The notes: generated by a model from the letters alone, not told the origin. DNA of 9,650 nucleotides from 21-14-0-10-32-9 sp964501945 (GCA_964501945.1 CAZCTY010000033.1:1-9650); one strand, 5' to 3'. Shown: positions 1 through 5,902, counted from the stretch's first letter. Numbers and translations: made by a program.

Positions 1-22
1 AACCCTTGAAAAAAACAAAACC

Positions 23-30
23 TTTATAAA
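23..30 (+). promoter_or_regulatory. TATA box of the first membrane-protein gene
   Basis: TTTATAAA preceded by an A-rich, BRE-like stretch ending in CC. Its centre lies about 27 nt before the ATG at 53, the spacing expected when transcription starts at or next to the start codon. This implies a leaderless or nearly leaderless mRNA and argues against the upstream in-frame GTG at 44, which would lie before the transcription start. Confidence 0.7.
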
Positions 31-52
31 CTTTTAAGAGTCAGTGCATTCT

Positions 53-631
53 ATGAGCGACACAGTATTAGGCAACGCAATGGATTTTTTAGTAAATCTA
101 GGAGTTTTTGAAGTAATACTACCTTTCTTGCTCGTATTCACAATGGTCTTCGCATTCTTAGAAAAAACAAAGATATACGGAACAGAAGATTACAAAGACG
201 AAGGCGGAAAAACACACACAGTAACAAGAAAAAACCTAAACAGCATGACGGCATTCGTAATAGCATTCTTCGTCGTAGCATCCGCACAATTAGTATCGCT
301 GATAAGCGAGATAACATCAAATGTTGTACTTTTAATAGTTTTAGTATTTTCATTCACACTAACAATAGGAGCATTCCAAAAACAAACAAAAGACGGCTTC
401 TTTTTAAACAAAACATGGACGAACATATTCCAAATAATAGTCTTTATAGGAATAACGCTAATATTTTTAAACGCGATGGGATGGCTAGATTTAATATATT
501 CATACTTATCAAGTAACTGGACAGGAGAGATAGTAGCAACAGCGATAATGGTGGCTGTATTCGCAGGATTTATATGGTACATAACAAAAGACCCAACACC
601 ACCAAAAAAGGAAGAAAAAAAGAAAGATTAA
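53..631 (+). CDS. Five-segment membrane protein, paralogue 1 of 3
   Basis: A 192-residue integral membrane protein of unknown function. Five hydrophobic segments are visible at roughly residues 18-36, 67-88, 90-108, 125-142 and 157-176. A basic loop with EKTK follows segment 1 and the tail is lysine-rich (PKKEEKKKD). By the positive-inside rule this suggests an outside N-terminus and an inside C-terminus. The sequence around segment 1 (LGVFEVILPFLLVFTMVFA) is closely matched in the next gene (IGVLDILLPFILVFTLVFA), and the rest aligns segment by segment with both following genes, so the three are tandem paralogues. I chose ATG 53 over GTG 44 because of the TATA spacing. I do not recognise a named family. 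Similar LPF..VF.-type proteins occur in DPANN archaea as hypotheticals, to my recollection. A gene is near certain; the function is unknown. Confidence 0.87.
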   Translation: MSDTVLGNAMDFLVNLGVFEVILPFLLVFTMVFAFLEKTKIYGTEDYKDEGGKTHTVTRKNLNSMTAFVIAFFVVASAQLVSLISEITSNVVLLIVLVFSFTLTIGAFQKQTKDGFFLNKTWTNIFQIIVFIGITLIFLNAMGWLDLIYSYLSSNWTGEIVATAIMVAVFAGFIWYITKDPTPPKKEEKKKD

Positions 632-726
632 AATACAAGAAAAAAATATAAGAGTAAATAAGCAAAAAAAAGCTAATTAAAAAAATAAATAAAATCAATG
701 AAAAAAACAAAAAAAGGTGGTTATGA
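632..726 (+). other. A-rich intergenic spacer before paralogue 2
   Basis: 95 nt with very few T or C on the + strand. It could hold a weak promoter (ATATAAG near 647-653) giving a leader of about 50 nt, or simply be read through from the upstream gene. No stable hairpin is seen: an AGC/GCT pair at 661-674 is only 3 bp. Confidence 0.4.
716..720 (+). promoter_or_regulatory. Ribosome binding site deciding the start at 727
   Basis: GGTGG, a match to the GGTG core complementary to the archaeal 16S 3' end, ends 6 nt before ATG 727. An overlapping ATG at 723 is out of frame and only 2 nt from the site, so 727 is preferred. Confidence 0.7.
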
Positions 727-1341
727 ATGTATTTAGATTTCAGATATATGATACAAAACTTATACAATATAGGAGTACTTGACATATTGCTGCCATTTAT
801 ACTAGTATTTACACTAGTATTCGCGGTACTACAAAAAACAGAATTACTTGGAAAAGATAAAGCAGGAAACCCAAGAAAAAACTTTAATGTAATAATCGCA
901 CTAGTAATGGCGCTAGGAGTAATATTTCCAAGCGTTACAGGCGCACACGTATACGGAGGCGTAGACGTAGTACAAGTAATAAATAATGCAATACCAAATG
1001 TATCTCTATTAATTGTTGGAATAATAATGGTGATGCTAGTTACAGGCGTCTTCGGAAAACCACTAGACACAAGCCAAAGCTACCTAGGAAGCGGATTTAT
1101 AATACTATCAATACTAACAGTAGGACTAATATTCGCAGTAGCAGCAGGATGGATAGGAAGAACATACGTACCAAGATGGCTATATTTCTTATACGACCCA
1201 CAATTCCAAACACTAGTAATAACAATAGTAGTATTCGCACTAATAATACACTTCATAACCAAAGAAGACAAACCAAAAAAAGACGACTCCGGAGTCAAAG
1301 GAACAATGAAAGAGTTCAACAAGATGTTTGGAGGAAAGTAA
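727..1341 (+). CDS. Five-segment membrane protein, paralogue 2 of 3
   Basis: A 204-residue membrane protein. Hydrophobic segments lie at about residues 15-36, 52-70, 93-110, 122-142 and 157-178, with a basic loop after segment 1 (QKTELLGKDKAGNPRK) and a charged Lys/Asp tail. It shares with paralogue 1 the segment-1 block, a conserved Asn in the first loop, a block of the type I....IPNVSLLIV leading into segment 3, and a GW pair after segment 4 (AMGW versus AAGW). A good Shine-Dalgarno lies 6 nt upstream. The next paralogue starts 7 nt after its stop, so these two at least should be co-translated. Function is unknown. A channel, a scaffold or a membrane subunit of a surface complex are all possible and cannot be told apart here. 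Confidence 0.87.
   Translation: MYLDFRYMIQNLYNIGVLDILLPFILVFTLVFAVLQKTELLGKDKAGNPRKNFNVIIALVMALGVIFPSVTGAHVYGGVDVVQVINNAIPNVSLLIVGIIMVMLVTGVFGKPLDTSQSYLGSGFIILSILTVGLIFAVAAGWIGRTYVPRWLYFLYDPQFQTLVITIVVFALIIHFITKEDKPKKDDSGVKGTMKEFNKMFGGK
1330..1334 (+). promoter_or_regulatory. Possible ribosome binding site for paralogue 3
   Basis: GGAGG inside the last codons of paralogue 2 ends 14 nt before ATG 1349, longer than ideal. With only 7 nt between the genes, translational coupling is the likelier way in. Confidence 0.4.
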
Positions 1342-1348
1342 ATAAAAA

Positions 1349-1990
1349 ATGGCCACGTTCCTAGACCTAGGACTAATGGGGACAGTAACGTCCATATTCA
1401 TGATAATACTAATATTCGTAATAATGTACGGATTCTTATCATGGAGAAAACCATTCGGAGGCGAAAACCAAGGACTCTACGCACTAATAGCATTCGGCAT
1501 CGCAATAATAAGCATCATGAGCCGAGGCTTTGTAACACTAATTGCAACAATAACACCTTGGTTCTTCGTACTGATATTCGTAGGCTTCTTTATACTATTT
1601 ATATTAATGATGTTTGGCCTGAAAGAAAAAGACTTAGTTGCAGGAAAAACACCACAACTTAGAACATGGGTTATAATATTAACAGTTGTAGTCATGCTCT
1701 TCGGATTAGGCGCAGCATTCGGCCAAGAAACACTAGAGGCAGGAACTGGGGCAACACCTACACAAGACACAACAGAACCAACACCGCCATCAACAGGCGA
1801 ACCAGGATCAGTATACTACGGAGATGACTTTGAAGAAGAGACAACAACCACAACGACCACAACAACTACAGGCGATGACTTCGCAGATAACGTGCTCGCA
1901 ACAATATTTCACCCAAACGTATTAGGAATGATAGTAATACTACTCGTAGGAGCATTTGCAATGTTCTTACTAACACAAGGAAATCTATAA
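1349..1990 (+). CDS. Membrane protein with Thr-rich loop, paralogue 3 of 3
   Basis: A 213-residue membrane protein. Segments lie at about residues 13-31, 44-60, 68-90, 104-124 and 190-207. It is the most diverged of the trio but keeps the plan: basic turn after segment 1 (SWRKPFGGEN), an Ala-rich segment 2, an I..ITP block before segment 3, and an FG turn after it. What is new is a loop of about 60 residues between segments 4 and 5, rich in Thr, Pro, Glu and Asp, containing ten consecutive threonines (residues 165-174). In the other two paralogues this loop is short. Such Thr/Pro-rich linkers are typical of extracellular, often O-glycosylated stretches, which fits the topology inferred for the family (this loop outside, C-terminus inside). 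Unlike its paralogues it lacks a Lys-rich tail. Function is unknown. Confidence 0.87.
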   Translation: MATFLDLGLMGTVTSIFMIILIFVIMYGFLSWRKPFGGENQGLYALIAFGIAIISIMSRGFVTLIATITPWFFVLIFVGFFILFILMMFGLKEKDLVAGKTPQLRTWVIILTVVVMLFGLGAAFGQETLEAGTGATPTQDTTEPTPPSTGEPGSVYYGDDFEEETTTTTTTTTTGDDFADNVLATIFHPNVLGMIVILLVGAFAMFLLTQGNL

Positions 1991-2018
1991 AACATTCTAA
2001 AAAAATAAATTTAGAAAA

Positions 2019-2030
2019 TTTTTTAAATAA
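2019..2030 (+). promoter_or_regulatory. T6 run and TATA-like box before the small membrane gene
   Basis: Six T (2019-2024) run into TTTTAAATAA. The T run can end transcription from the upstream trio (archaeal terminators are mainly T tracts). The same element can serve as a TATA box for the next gene, giving a start near 2050 and a leader of about 30 nt that carries the GAGGA site at 2066-2070. Confidence 0.4.
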
Positions 2031-2081
2031 TACAATACGTATAAAAAACTAATCAGCTAAAAAAAGAGGAAAAAGCAATAA

Positions 2082-2384
2082 ATGAAAACAAAAAAAACCC
2101 CGTCAGAATTATTATTAATGCTTCTAGTTCTAATTATACTTGTAGTAGTAATATTAACACTACCAGAACAAAGACCACGAACAGAAATCATAGACGATGA
2201 AGAAGGGGAGCGAACATTTGAAGAACTAACACGAAGAGAGAGACGAGACATAGTAGATAGAGAAGAACAAATAAATAATGATAAATACTATATGTCAACA
2301 GCTAAGGGAACATTAAATAACGAGTTTTGCCAATACATAATATCACAAGAAAAAAGACAAGAATGCTACAACATAGTACAATAA
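2082..2384 (+). CDS. Small membrane-anchored protein, unknown function
   Basis: A 100-residue protein with a short basic N-terminus (MKTKKTP), one strongly hydrophobic segment at about residues 9-27, then a very hydrophilic stretch dense in Glu, Asp and Arg (about 30-65, likely helical) and a C-terminal part with two cysteines (FCQYI and QECYN). The segment looks more like a signal anchor than a cleaved signal peptide because no small-residue cleavage site follows it, so the charged part should sit outside. An AGAGGA site (2065-2070) lies 11 nt before the ATG. It stands between the membrane trio and the secreted proteins on the same strand, so it may be a linker or accessory subunit of the same surface assembly; that is inference. 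No family recognised. Confidence 0.8.
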   Translation: MKTKKTPSELLLMLLVLIILVVVILTLPEQRPRTEIIDDEEGERTFEELTRRERRDIVDREEQINNDKYYMSTAKGTLNNEFCQYIISQEKRQECYNIVQ

Positions 2385-2393
2385 AAAACGAAA

Positions 2394-2403
2394 GATATTT
2401 AAA
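2394..2403 (+). promoter_or_regulatory. TATA box of the fibre-like gene at 2426
   Basis: GATATTTAAA centred about 27 nt before ATG 2426, consistent with a leaderless transcript. A GAGG at 2410-2413 also exists, so an SD-led start with a short leader cannot be excluded. It makes this gene a separate transcription unit rather than only read-through. Confidence 0.55.
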
Positions 2404-2425
2404 CAAAAAGAGGCAATGAAAAAAT

Positions 2426-2974
2426 ATGGATCAAATAAAAAAAATCATTCTAATCACGTCAATTTTTATACTAGTAATGACAATGACGAGCCTAGCAACA
2501 GCTAGAGGAATAGACGGACTGCCACTAGTAGGAAATCTAGATGACTTAAAATTTGCAGCAAGAAGCCTCGGACACCACGAAATATTATACACACAAACAA
2601 TAGCTTCTTCAATAGCTAACCCTGATGCACAAAACATATTAGTAGATGCTAATATGCATGTATCAGGAGATTTAATATTTACAGAACCAAATAAGTATAT
2701 AGGAACAAGAGCGAGTGAAGATTTTCGCATAGCGACATCAGGACAAACAAGAATGACAATAACAGAGGAAGGAAGAGTAGGAATAGGCACAACGAGCCCA
2801 TCACAAAGATTACACGTAACACAAGGAATAAGAACAGATGACAGATACTATGTAGGAAGTCACCAAGGAATAGATAGAACATCAAATAATAGAGTAGAGT
2901 ACAGAAACCCACAAGGACATTCATGCTACATGGATATACGCGGAGGAATAATAACCGCGCAAAACTGTAACTAA
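2426..2974 (+). CDS. Secreted tail-fibre-like protein (short form)
   Basis: A 182-residue protein with a clear signal peptide: basic start MDQIKK, hydrophobic core about 7-23, likely cleavage after ATA at 24-26. Residues 108-131 hold a motif of the type TRMTI.E.GRVGIGTTSPSQRL.V, the hallmark of beta-rich trimeric stalk repeats in phage tail fibres and bacterial or archaeal surface proteins. It is followed by GIRTDDRYYVG, a GIDRTSNN block (148-155), and a closing IRGGI (171-175) with two late cysteines (167, 181). The region from about residue 107 to the end aligns with the first part of the gene at 8840 (same order: T.E.G.VGI, IRTDD.Y, GI.RT..N.VE, IRGGI). I infer an extracellular fibre or adhesin; the partner or target is not visible. 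It is a complete short form without the Cys-rich extension of its paralogue. Confidence 0.85.
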   Translation: MDQIKKIILITSIFILVMTMTSLATARGIDGLPLVGNLDDLKFAARSLGHHEILYTQTIASSIANPDAQNILVDANMHVSGDLIFTEPNKYIGTRASEDFRIATSGQTRMTITEEGRVGIGTTSPSQRLHVTQGIRTDDRYYVGSHQGIDRTSNNRVEYRNPQGHSCYMDIRGGIITAQNCN

Positions 2975-3011
2975 ACAACAAAAAAATTTCTCAACGACAA
3001 AAAAAGAAAAC

Positions 3012-3019
3012 TTTAAATA
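3012..3019 (+). promoter_or_regulatory. TATA box of the Cys-rich secreted protein gene
   Basis: TTTAAATA centred about 27-28 nt before ATG 3043, again fitting a leaderless mRNA. No Shine-Dalgarno is present between box and start. Confidence 0.6.
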
Positions 3020-3042
3020 AAGAGAGAAGTTAAAAAATAACA

Positions 3043-4206
3043 ATGAATGCGCATGCAAAAATAATCGGAATAATAATTCTAACACCACTAATAATTCTAA
3101 CATTACTCACAACTAATACAGAAGCCTACTTTGACTTTAATGATTGCGAGATAATAGACCTTGCAGATTATGAAGACGATGAAACAATAGCGGAAGGATT
3201 ACAACACGTAGCATACGTAACAGGCCAAGGACATTTCTCAATGGATGATACAGGAAGCACACACGGACTATTCTGCGATGAGAGAATAGTAACACATAGA
3301 ACAGATAATTACCCAGTATTTTGGTATAGCGATGACTATGGAATGGGACATGTATCATTTAACAATGATATAATGGATTTTGACCAACCAGCAATGCTCG
3401 GATTCTCAGAGGATAGCAACTGCAAAATAAGAGAAGACGGATGCGGACCAAGCCCGCTCGAGGTATGCGTTGTACGAGTAGGTAATGCAGAACAAAGCCA
3501 CGTAGTAGATTGCAACAAAGACAATTACCCAATAGCAAACTCATTTCAAGGACACATATGCTGCGAAGTCACAGAATATTGCCGAGACGGAATAGATAAT
3601 ACAGGAAATGATTTAATAGATTGCGCAGACCCGCAATGTCACGGAGCAGAACCGCCAAGATTCACAGAACCTAGAAGATGCGACATAGATGAGGAGGTAT
3701 GGCAAGAGGGGGAGAGTTTTCACCAAGACACAGAAAACTGCGTTTTGAGCTTCAATAGAGCAGAAAATGACTTAGAAGTAATAGAATACGATGAGAGATG
3801 CCACACCCCGGTAAGCGATGAATACCATTATTGTAGCTACGGAGGAATATACGACGGAGAACACGATGTGTTGAGAGAAGACACAGGAGTAGGATATTGC
3901 TGCCCGAAAGGATATTACTCAATGTATAATGAAACAACAGAATCTTGGCAATGCGAAGAGTATACAGATTATTGTGGAATCACGGAAGATACACCTTGCG
4001 CATACAATTTTTATGTGGATAATGAAGATTGGATAACAAAAAGATTCACAGGAAACGAGAGTGATTATTGCCACACAACAATACCTAGACTAAGAGTGAT
4101 GAGCCCTAGCGGCGGGAAAAGCGAAATATGCTGCCCAGAGAAAGGACTAGGAACAGCAGATTATTTTGTGCTAGACAAAAACATAAGAATCTTTGGACAT
4201 AACTAA
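3043..4206 (+). CDS. Secreted cysteine-rich protein with DGIDN motif
   Basis: A 387-residue exported protein. The signal peptide covers about residues 1-28 (hydrophobic core IIGIIILTPLIILTLL, cleavage after TEA). The mature part is acidic and has 23 cysteines, including three CC pairs in similar settings (ICCEV, YCCPKGYY, ICCPEKG) that suggest loosely repeated disulfide-bonded modules. At residues 180-199 there is C.DGIDN...DLIDC.D..C, a motif widespread in secreted proteins of DPANN archaea and myxobacteria (C.DG.DND.DG..DC). Its acidic residues are usually thought to bind a metal such as calcium. No catalytic signature is seen. The N-terminal 150 residues are Asp/Gly/Tyr-rich with few cysteines. 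It ends 9 nt from the convergent phosphoesterase gene. Likely a structural or adhesive surface protein; function unproven. Confidence 0.86.
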   Translation: MNAHAKIIGIIILTPLIILTLLTTNTEAYFDFNDCEIIDLADYEDDETIAEGLQHVAYVTGQGHFSMDDTGSTHGLFCDERIVTHRTDNYPVFWYSDDYGMGHVSFNNDIMDFDQPAMLGFSEDSNCKIREDGCGPSPLEVCVVRVGNAEQSHVVDCNKDNYPIANSFQGHICCEVTEYCRDGIDNTGNDLIDCADPQCHGAEPPRFTEPRRCDIDEEVWQEGESFHQDTENCVLSFNRAENDLEVIEYDERCHTPVSDEYHYCSYGGIYDGEHDVLREDTGVGYCCPKGYYSMYNETTESWQCEEYTDYCGITEDTPCAYNFYVDNEDWITKRFTGNESDYCHTTIPRLRVMSPSGGKSEICCPEKGLGTADYFVLDKNIRIFGHN

Positions 4207-4211
4207 AAAAA
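4205..4211 (-). terminator. T7 tract ending the tfe-phosphoesterase transcript
   Basis: Seven A on + (seven T on -) begin 5 nt after the phosphoesterase stop codon and overlap the TAA stop of the convergent gene. A plain T tract is a typical archaeal terminator. Confidence 0.55.
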
Positions 4212-4215
4212 GAGC

Positions 4216-4935
4216 TTATGATTTTAAATTTCTAAGAACACCAAAATCATAAGACTCGCCACTTTCAACAACAAATACCTTAAAGTCCCAAAAAGAAGAA
4301 TTATTTTTTAAAAAAGGACTAAGCAAACGCTCAACTAAAACATCACTACCCTCACTACTAGGATTCATAGCAGGCATAACAATTAATTTTTTACCCTGAA
4401 AACTACCATGCAAAAAACACCTATACTTCTCAACACGAACACCACTCCTCAAAGAAACAGCAGGATGCTCATGACCAATAATAACAAATTTACAAGATTT
4501 AAAGTCGTCATTATCAAATAAACGATCACCATGACAAATAAAAAAATCACCAATTACAAAATAATCCCTAAGCTCTAAGTTCAATTTATCTACTAAAGGC
4601 TTTAAAATAGAATCATGATTACCCTTCACAATAACAAGCTCACACCTCTTATTAATAAAATCCAAAAACTCTAAGACGAATTTCCCCTCCTCACGAAGAA
4701 TACCAGAGAATTCATGCTTGATGTCACCATTTAAAACAACTAATTTAGGCTTTAACTCCCTCAATAAACGCTGAAGCTCACTAAATAAATCAGAATACTG
4801 AAACCTAGGAATTAAAATACCATTAGCATTCAAAGAAGCATCAAAACCAATATGCAAATCCGACAAAATAAGAACACTCTCGCGCTTCAAAAATAAAGCA
4901 TTACCATGAATTTCTAAGCCTTTTAAAATTTCCAA
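4216..4935 (-). CDS. SbcD/Mre11-related metallophosphoesterase, archaeal type
   Basis: A 239-residue calcineurin-like phosphoesterase of the archaeal ICC/SbcD-related group. All metal-binding motifs are present and ordered: DLH (D26, H28), GD (D71), GNHD (N106-D108), HGD (H135) and GHEHP (H155, H157). These residues hold two divalent metals and hydrolyse phosphoester bonds; the in vivo substrate of this archaeal group is not settled, and a link to DNA ends is suggested only by kinship to Mre11. The longest frame begins at a TTG at 4971, but I place the start at TTG 4935. There a perfect GGTGAT ribosome site lies 4 nt upstream and the protein then begins MEILKGLEI, matching family layout, while the extra 12 residues (FFLSVWVWVIF-like) are spurious. 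It lies 39 nt after tfe on the same strand, so the two are probably co-transcribed. Confidence 0.9.
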   Translation of the reverse strand: MEILKGLEIHGNALFLKRESVLILSDLHIGFDASLNANGILIPRFQYSDLFSELQRLLRELKPKLVVLNGDIKHEFSGILREEGKFVLEFLDFINKRCELVIVKGNHDSILKPLVDKLNLELRDYFVIGDFFICHGDRLFDNDDFKSCKFVIIGHEHPAVSLRSGVRVEKYRCFLHGSFQGKKLIVMPAMNPSSEGSDVLVERLLSPFLKNNSSFWDFKVFVVESGESYDFGVLRNLKS

Positions 4936-4939
4936 AAAA

Positions 4940-4945
4940 ATCACC
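4940..4945 (-). promoter_or_regulatory. Ribosome binding site deciding the TTG start
   Basis: GGTGAT on the minus strand, an exact match to the GGTGAT part of the Shine-Dalgarno complement, 4 nt before TTG 4935. It lies inside the longer open frame, which argues that the longer version is not used. Confidence 0.75.
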
Positions 4946-4974
4946 CAAACCCAAACAGATAAAAAAAACAATAA

Positions 4975-5511
4975 TCAAGTCTTAAAAGAAATACGACTCT
5001 TCTTTTTAATAATATCCGGATCAGATTCTAATTCTTTAACACGCTCTTTTAAAAAACTAATAGTACGCTGATTGTCTTGATGATTCATAATCTCCCCGCA
5101 CTCAGGGCATTTAAAATTAAAACCAACAGCCTTGTCAAAATCCATACGAGCACAAGCACTTCTACACATATAAAATTGATTATTTTCTTCCCTATCTAAG
5201 CGCTCTTTGAGCTTTTCTAATTTTTCCTCTTTAATCTTCTCATTTAGATACGGAAGCATATCCTCATTTAAATCCCAATAACAAATATACCAACCCTTAA
5301 TCTTGTCTTTTTTACGAATAAAAGACACAATATTATGATCTAACAATTTATAGAGAAAAAAACGAGTTTTATGAATCTCAATTTCCAATTCCTCTGCAAT
5401 AACGAATTCAGAAATACGAGTCTTGCCCTTTAAGTACTCAACAATAGGCATAGCCTCTTCGGAGACAAGTTCAGTTACCACTTTTTTCAAAAGTTTATTG
5501 TTTTTTGTCAT
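4975..5511 (-). CDS. tfe: Transcription factor E (TFE, TFIIE-alpha homologue)
   Basis: A 178-residue protein matching archaeal TFE in size and architecture. It has an N-terminal winged-helix domain (about 1-90) with the helix-turn-helix at ISEFVIAEELEIEIHKTRFFLYKL, then a charged linker (about 91-110). A zinc ribbon follows, with four cysteine ligands C116, C120, C135 and C138 (CRSAC and CPEC) and the family-like context FDKAVGFNFKCPECGE and H..N after it. The C-terminus is a short charged helix (148-178). TFE joins the TBP-TFB-RNA polymerase preinitiation complex and helps open the promoter. The start at ATG 5511 has neither a Shine-Dalgarno nor a TATA box at leaderless distance. The nearest good TATA elements lie 160-185 nt upstream, which would give a structured leader of roughly 140 nt. 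The phosphoesterase gene follows closely. Confidence 0.94.
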   Translation of the reverse strand: MTKNNKLLKKVVTELVSEEAMPIVEYLKGKTRISEFVIAEELEIEIHKTRFFLYKLLDHNIVSFIRKKDKIKGWYICYWDLNEDMLPYLNEKIKEEKLEKLKERLDREENNQFYMCRSACARMDFDKAVGFNFKCPECGEIMNHQDNQRTISFLKERVKELESDPDIIKKKSRISFKT

Positions 5512-5530
5512 TTTTAAAAATAAAATATTA

Positions 5531-5597
5531 GATGGTGATGTCTATGCTTCAAAATTTTCTTAAACGAAAAACTTTTTCGAAGAAAGACCACATCATC
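5531..5597. other. Long imperfect stem-loop A upstream of tfe
   Basis: GATGGTGATGTC (5531-5542) faces GACCACATCATC (5586-5597): 10 of 12 positions pair if transcribed as +, 9 if as -. Inside, TTTCTT (5556-5561) pairs with AAGAAA (5580-5585) and the tip is CGAAAAACTTTTTCG (5565-5579), a perfect inverted repeat. On - it ends about 20 nt before the tfe ATG and is followed by a U-rich stretch. It may be a leader structure, a small RNA, or a terminator-like element. Confidence 0.5.
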
Positions 5598-5622
5598 GAT
5601 CTTTTTCACTGCAAATAATAAT

Positions 5623-5657
5623 TTTTTCTTGAACCATTGCTATGGCACCAAGAAAAA
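5623..5657 (-). other. Stem-loop B upstream of tfe
   Basis: A perfect 9-bp outer stem, TTTTTCTTG on one side and CAAGAAAAA on the other, encloses a second helix of 5 bp (GCCAT with ATGGT, one G-U) capped by AGCA as read on -. If transcription starts about 25-27 nt from the nearer palindromic TATA box it would begin within or next to this hairpin; from the farther box the whole hairpin would be included. Confidence 0.5.
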
Positions 5658-5670
5658 TCTAGGCGAACAG

Positions 5671-5695
5671 GTTTATAAACTTTTTGTTTATAAAC
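5671..5695. promoter_or_regulatory. Double palindromic TATA element
   Basis: Two identical 10-bp palindromes, GTTTATAAAC (5671-5680 and 5686-5695), separated by TTTTT. Each contains TTTATAAA and can be read in either direction. On - they suit a promoter for the stem-loop region and tfe (start about 5649 or 5664). On + they would fire into an A-rich region with no clear gene. They may also be a symmetric repressor site overlapping the promoter. Confidence 0.5.
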
Positions 5696-5886
5696 TAAAA
5701 AACACATGATGTAAATGTTTTTTAAAAACGAAATTGCAACATGGAAAAAATAGTAATACTCTCGCAATTAAAAAGTTTACGGAAAAAAACCGGAAAAACC
5801 ACGAAAAAAAAGGAAGAAAACAAAATAAAATACAAAGAAAAGAACTTAAAATAATAAAAAATACATAAATAATGCTTTTTAAGCAC

Positions 5887-5902
5887 AAAAAGGCCTAAAA
5901 AA
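5887..5902 (-). terminator. T-tract terminator of nre
   Basis: Read on -, T6 (5897-5902) and T5 (5887-5891) flank the palindrome AGGCCT, starting 24 nt after the nre stop codon. Flanking AAGCATT/AATGCTT (5905-5911 and 5871-5877) could form a 7-bp closing stem. Confidence 0.5.

Noticed and set aside
44..52. In-frame GTG start for the first membrane protein
   Set aside because: It lies only about 17 nt after the TATA centre, before the expected transcription start. ATG 53 fits the leaderless spacing.
698..736. Twelve-residue Lys-rich upstream frame overlapping the start of paralogue 2
   Set aside because: It has no ribosome site of its own and arises from A runs. The overlap could couple translation but nothing supports it.
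5531..5545. Possible box C of a C/D guide RNA (GTGATG)
   Set aside because: No matching box D (CTGA) at a suitable distance on either strand.
5621..5660. GGTTCAAG on the minus strand resembling a tRNA T-loop
   Set aside because: No acceptor stem, D arm or anticodon arm fits; the bases belong to stem-loop B.
5741..5854. A + frame of 37 codons, Lys-rich, in the gene-free region
   Set aside because: No Shine-Dalgarno, TATA candidates at wrong distance, and composition expected from A-rich sequence. A microprotein cannot be excluded.
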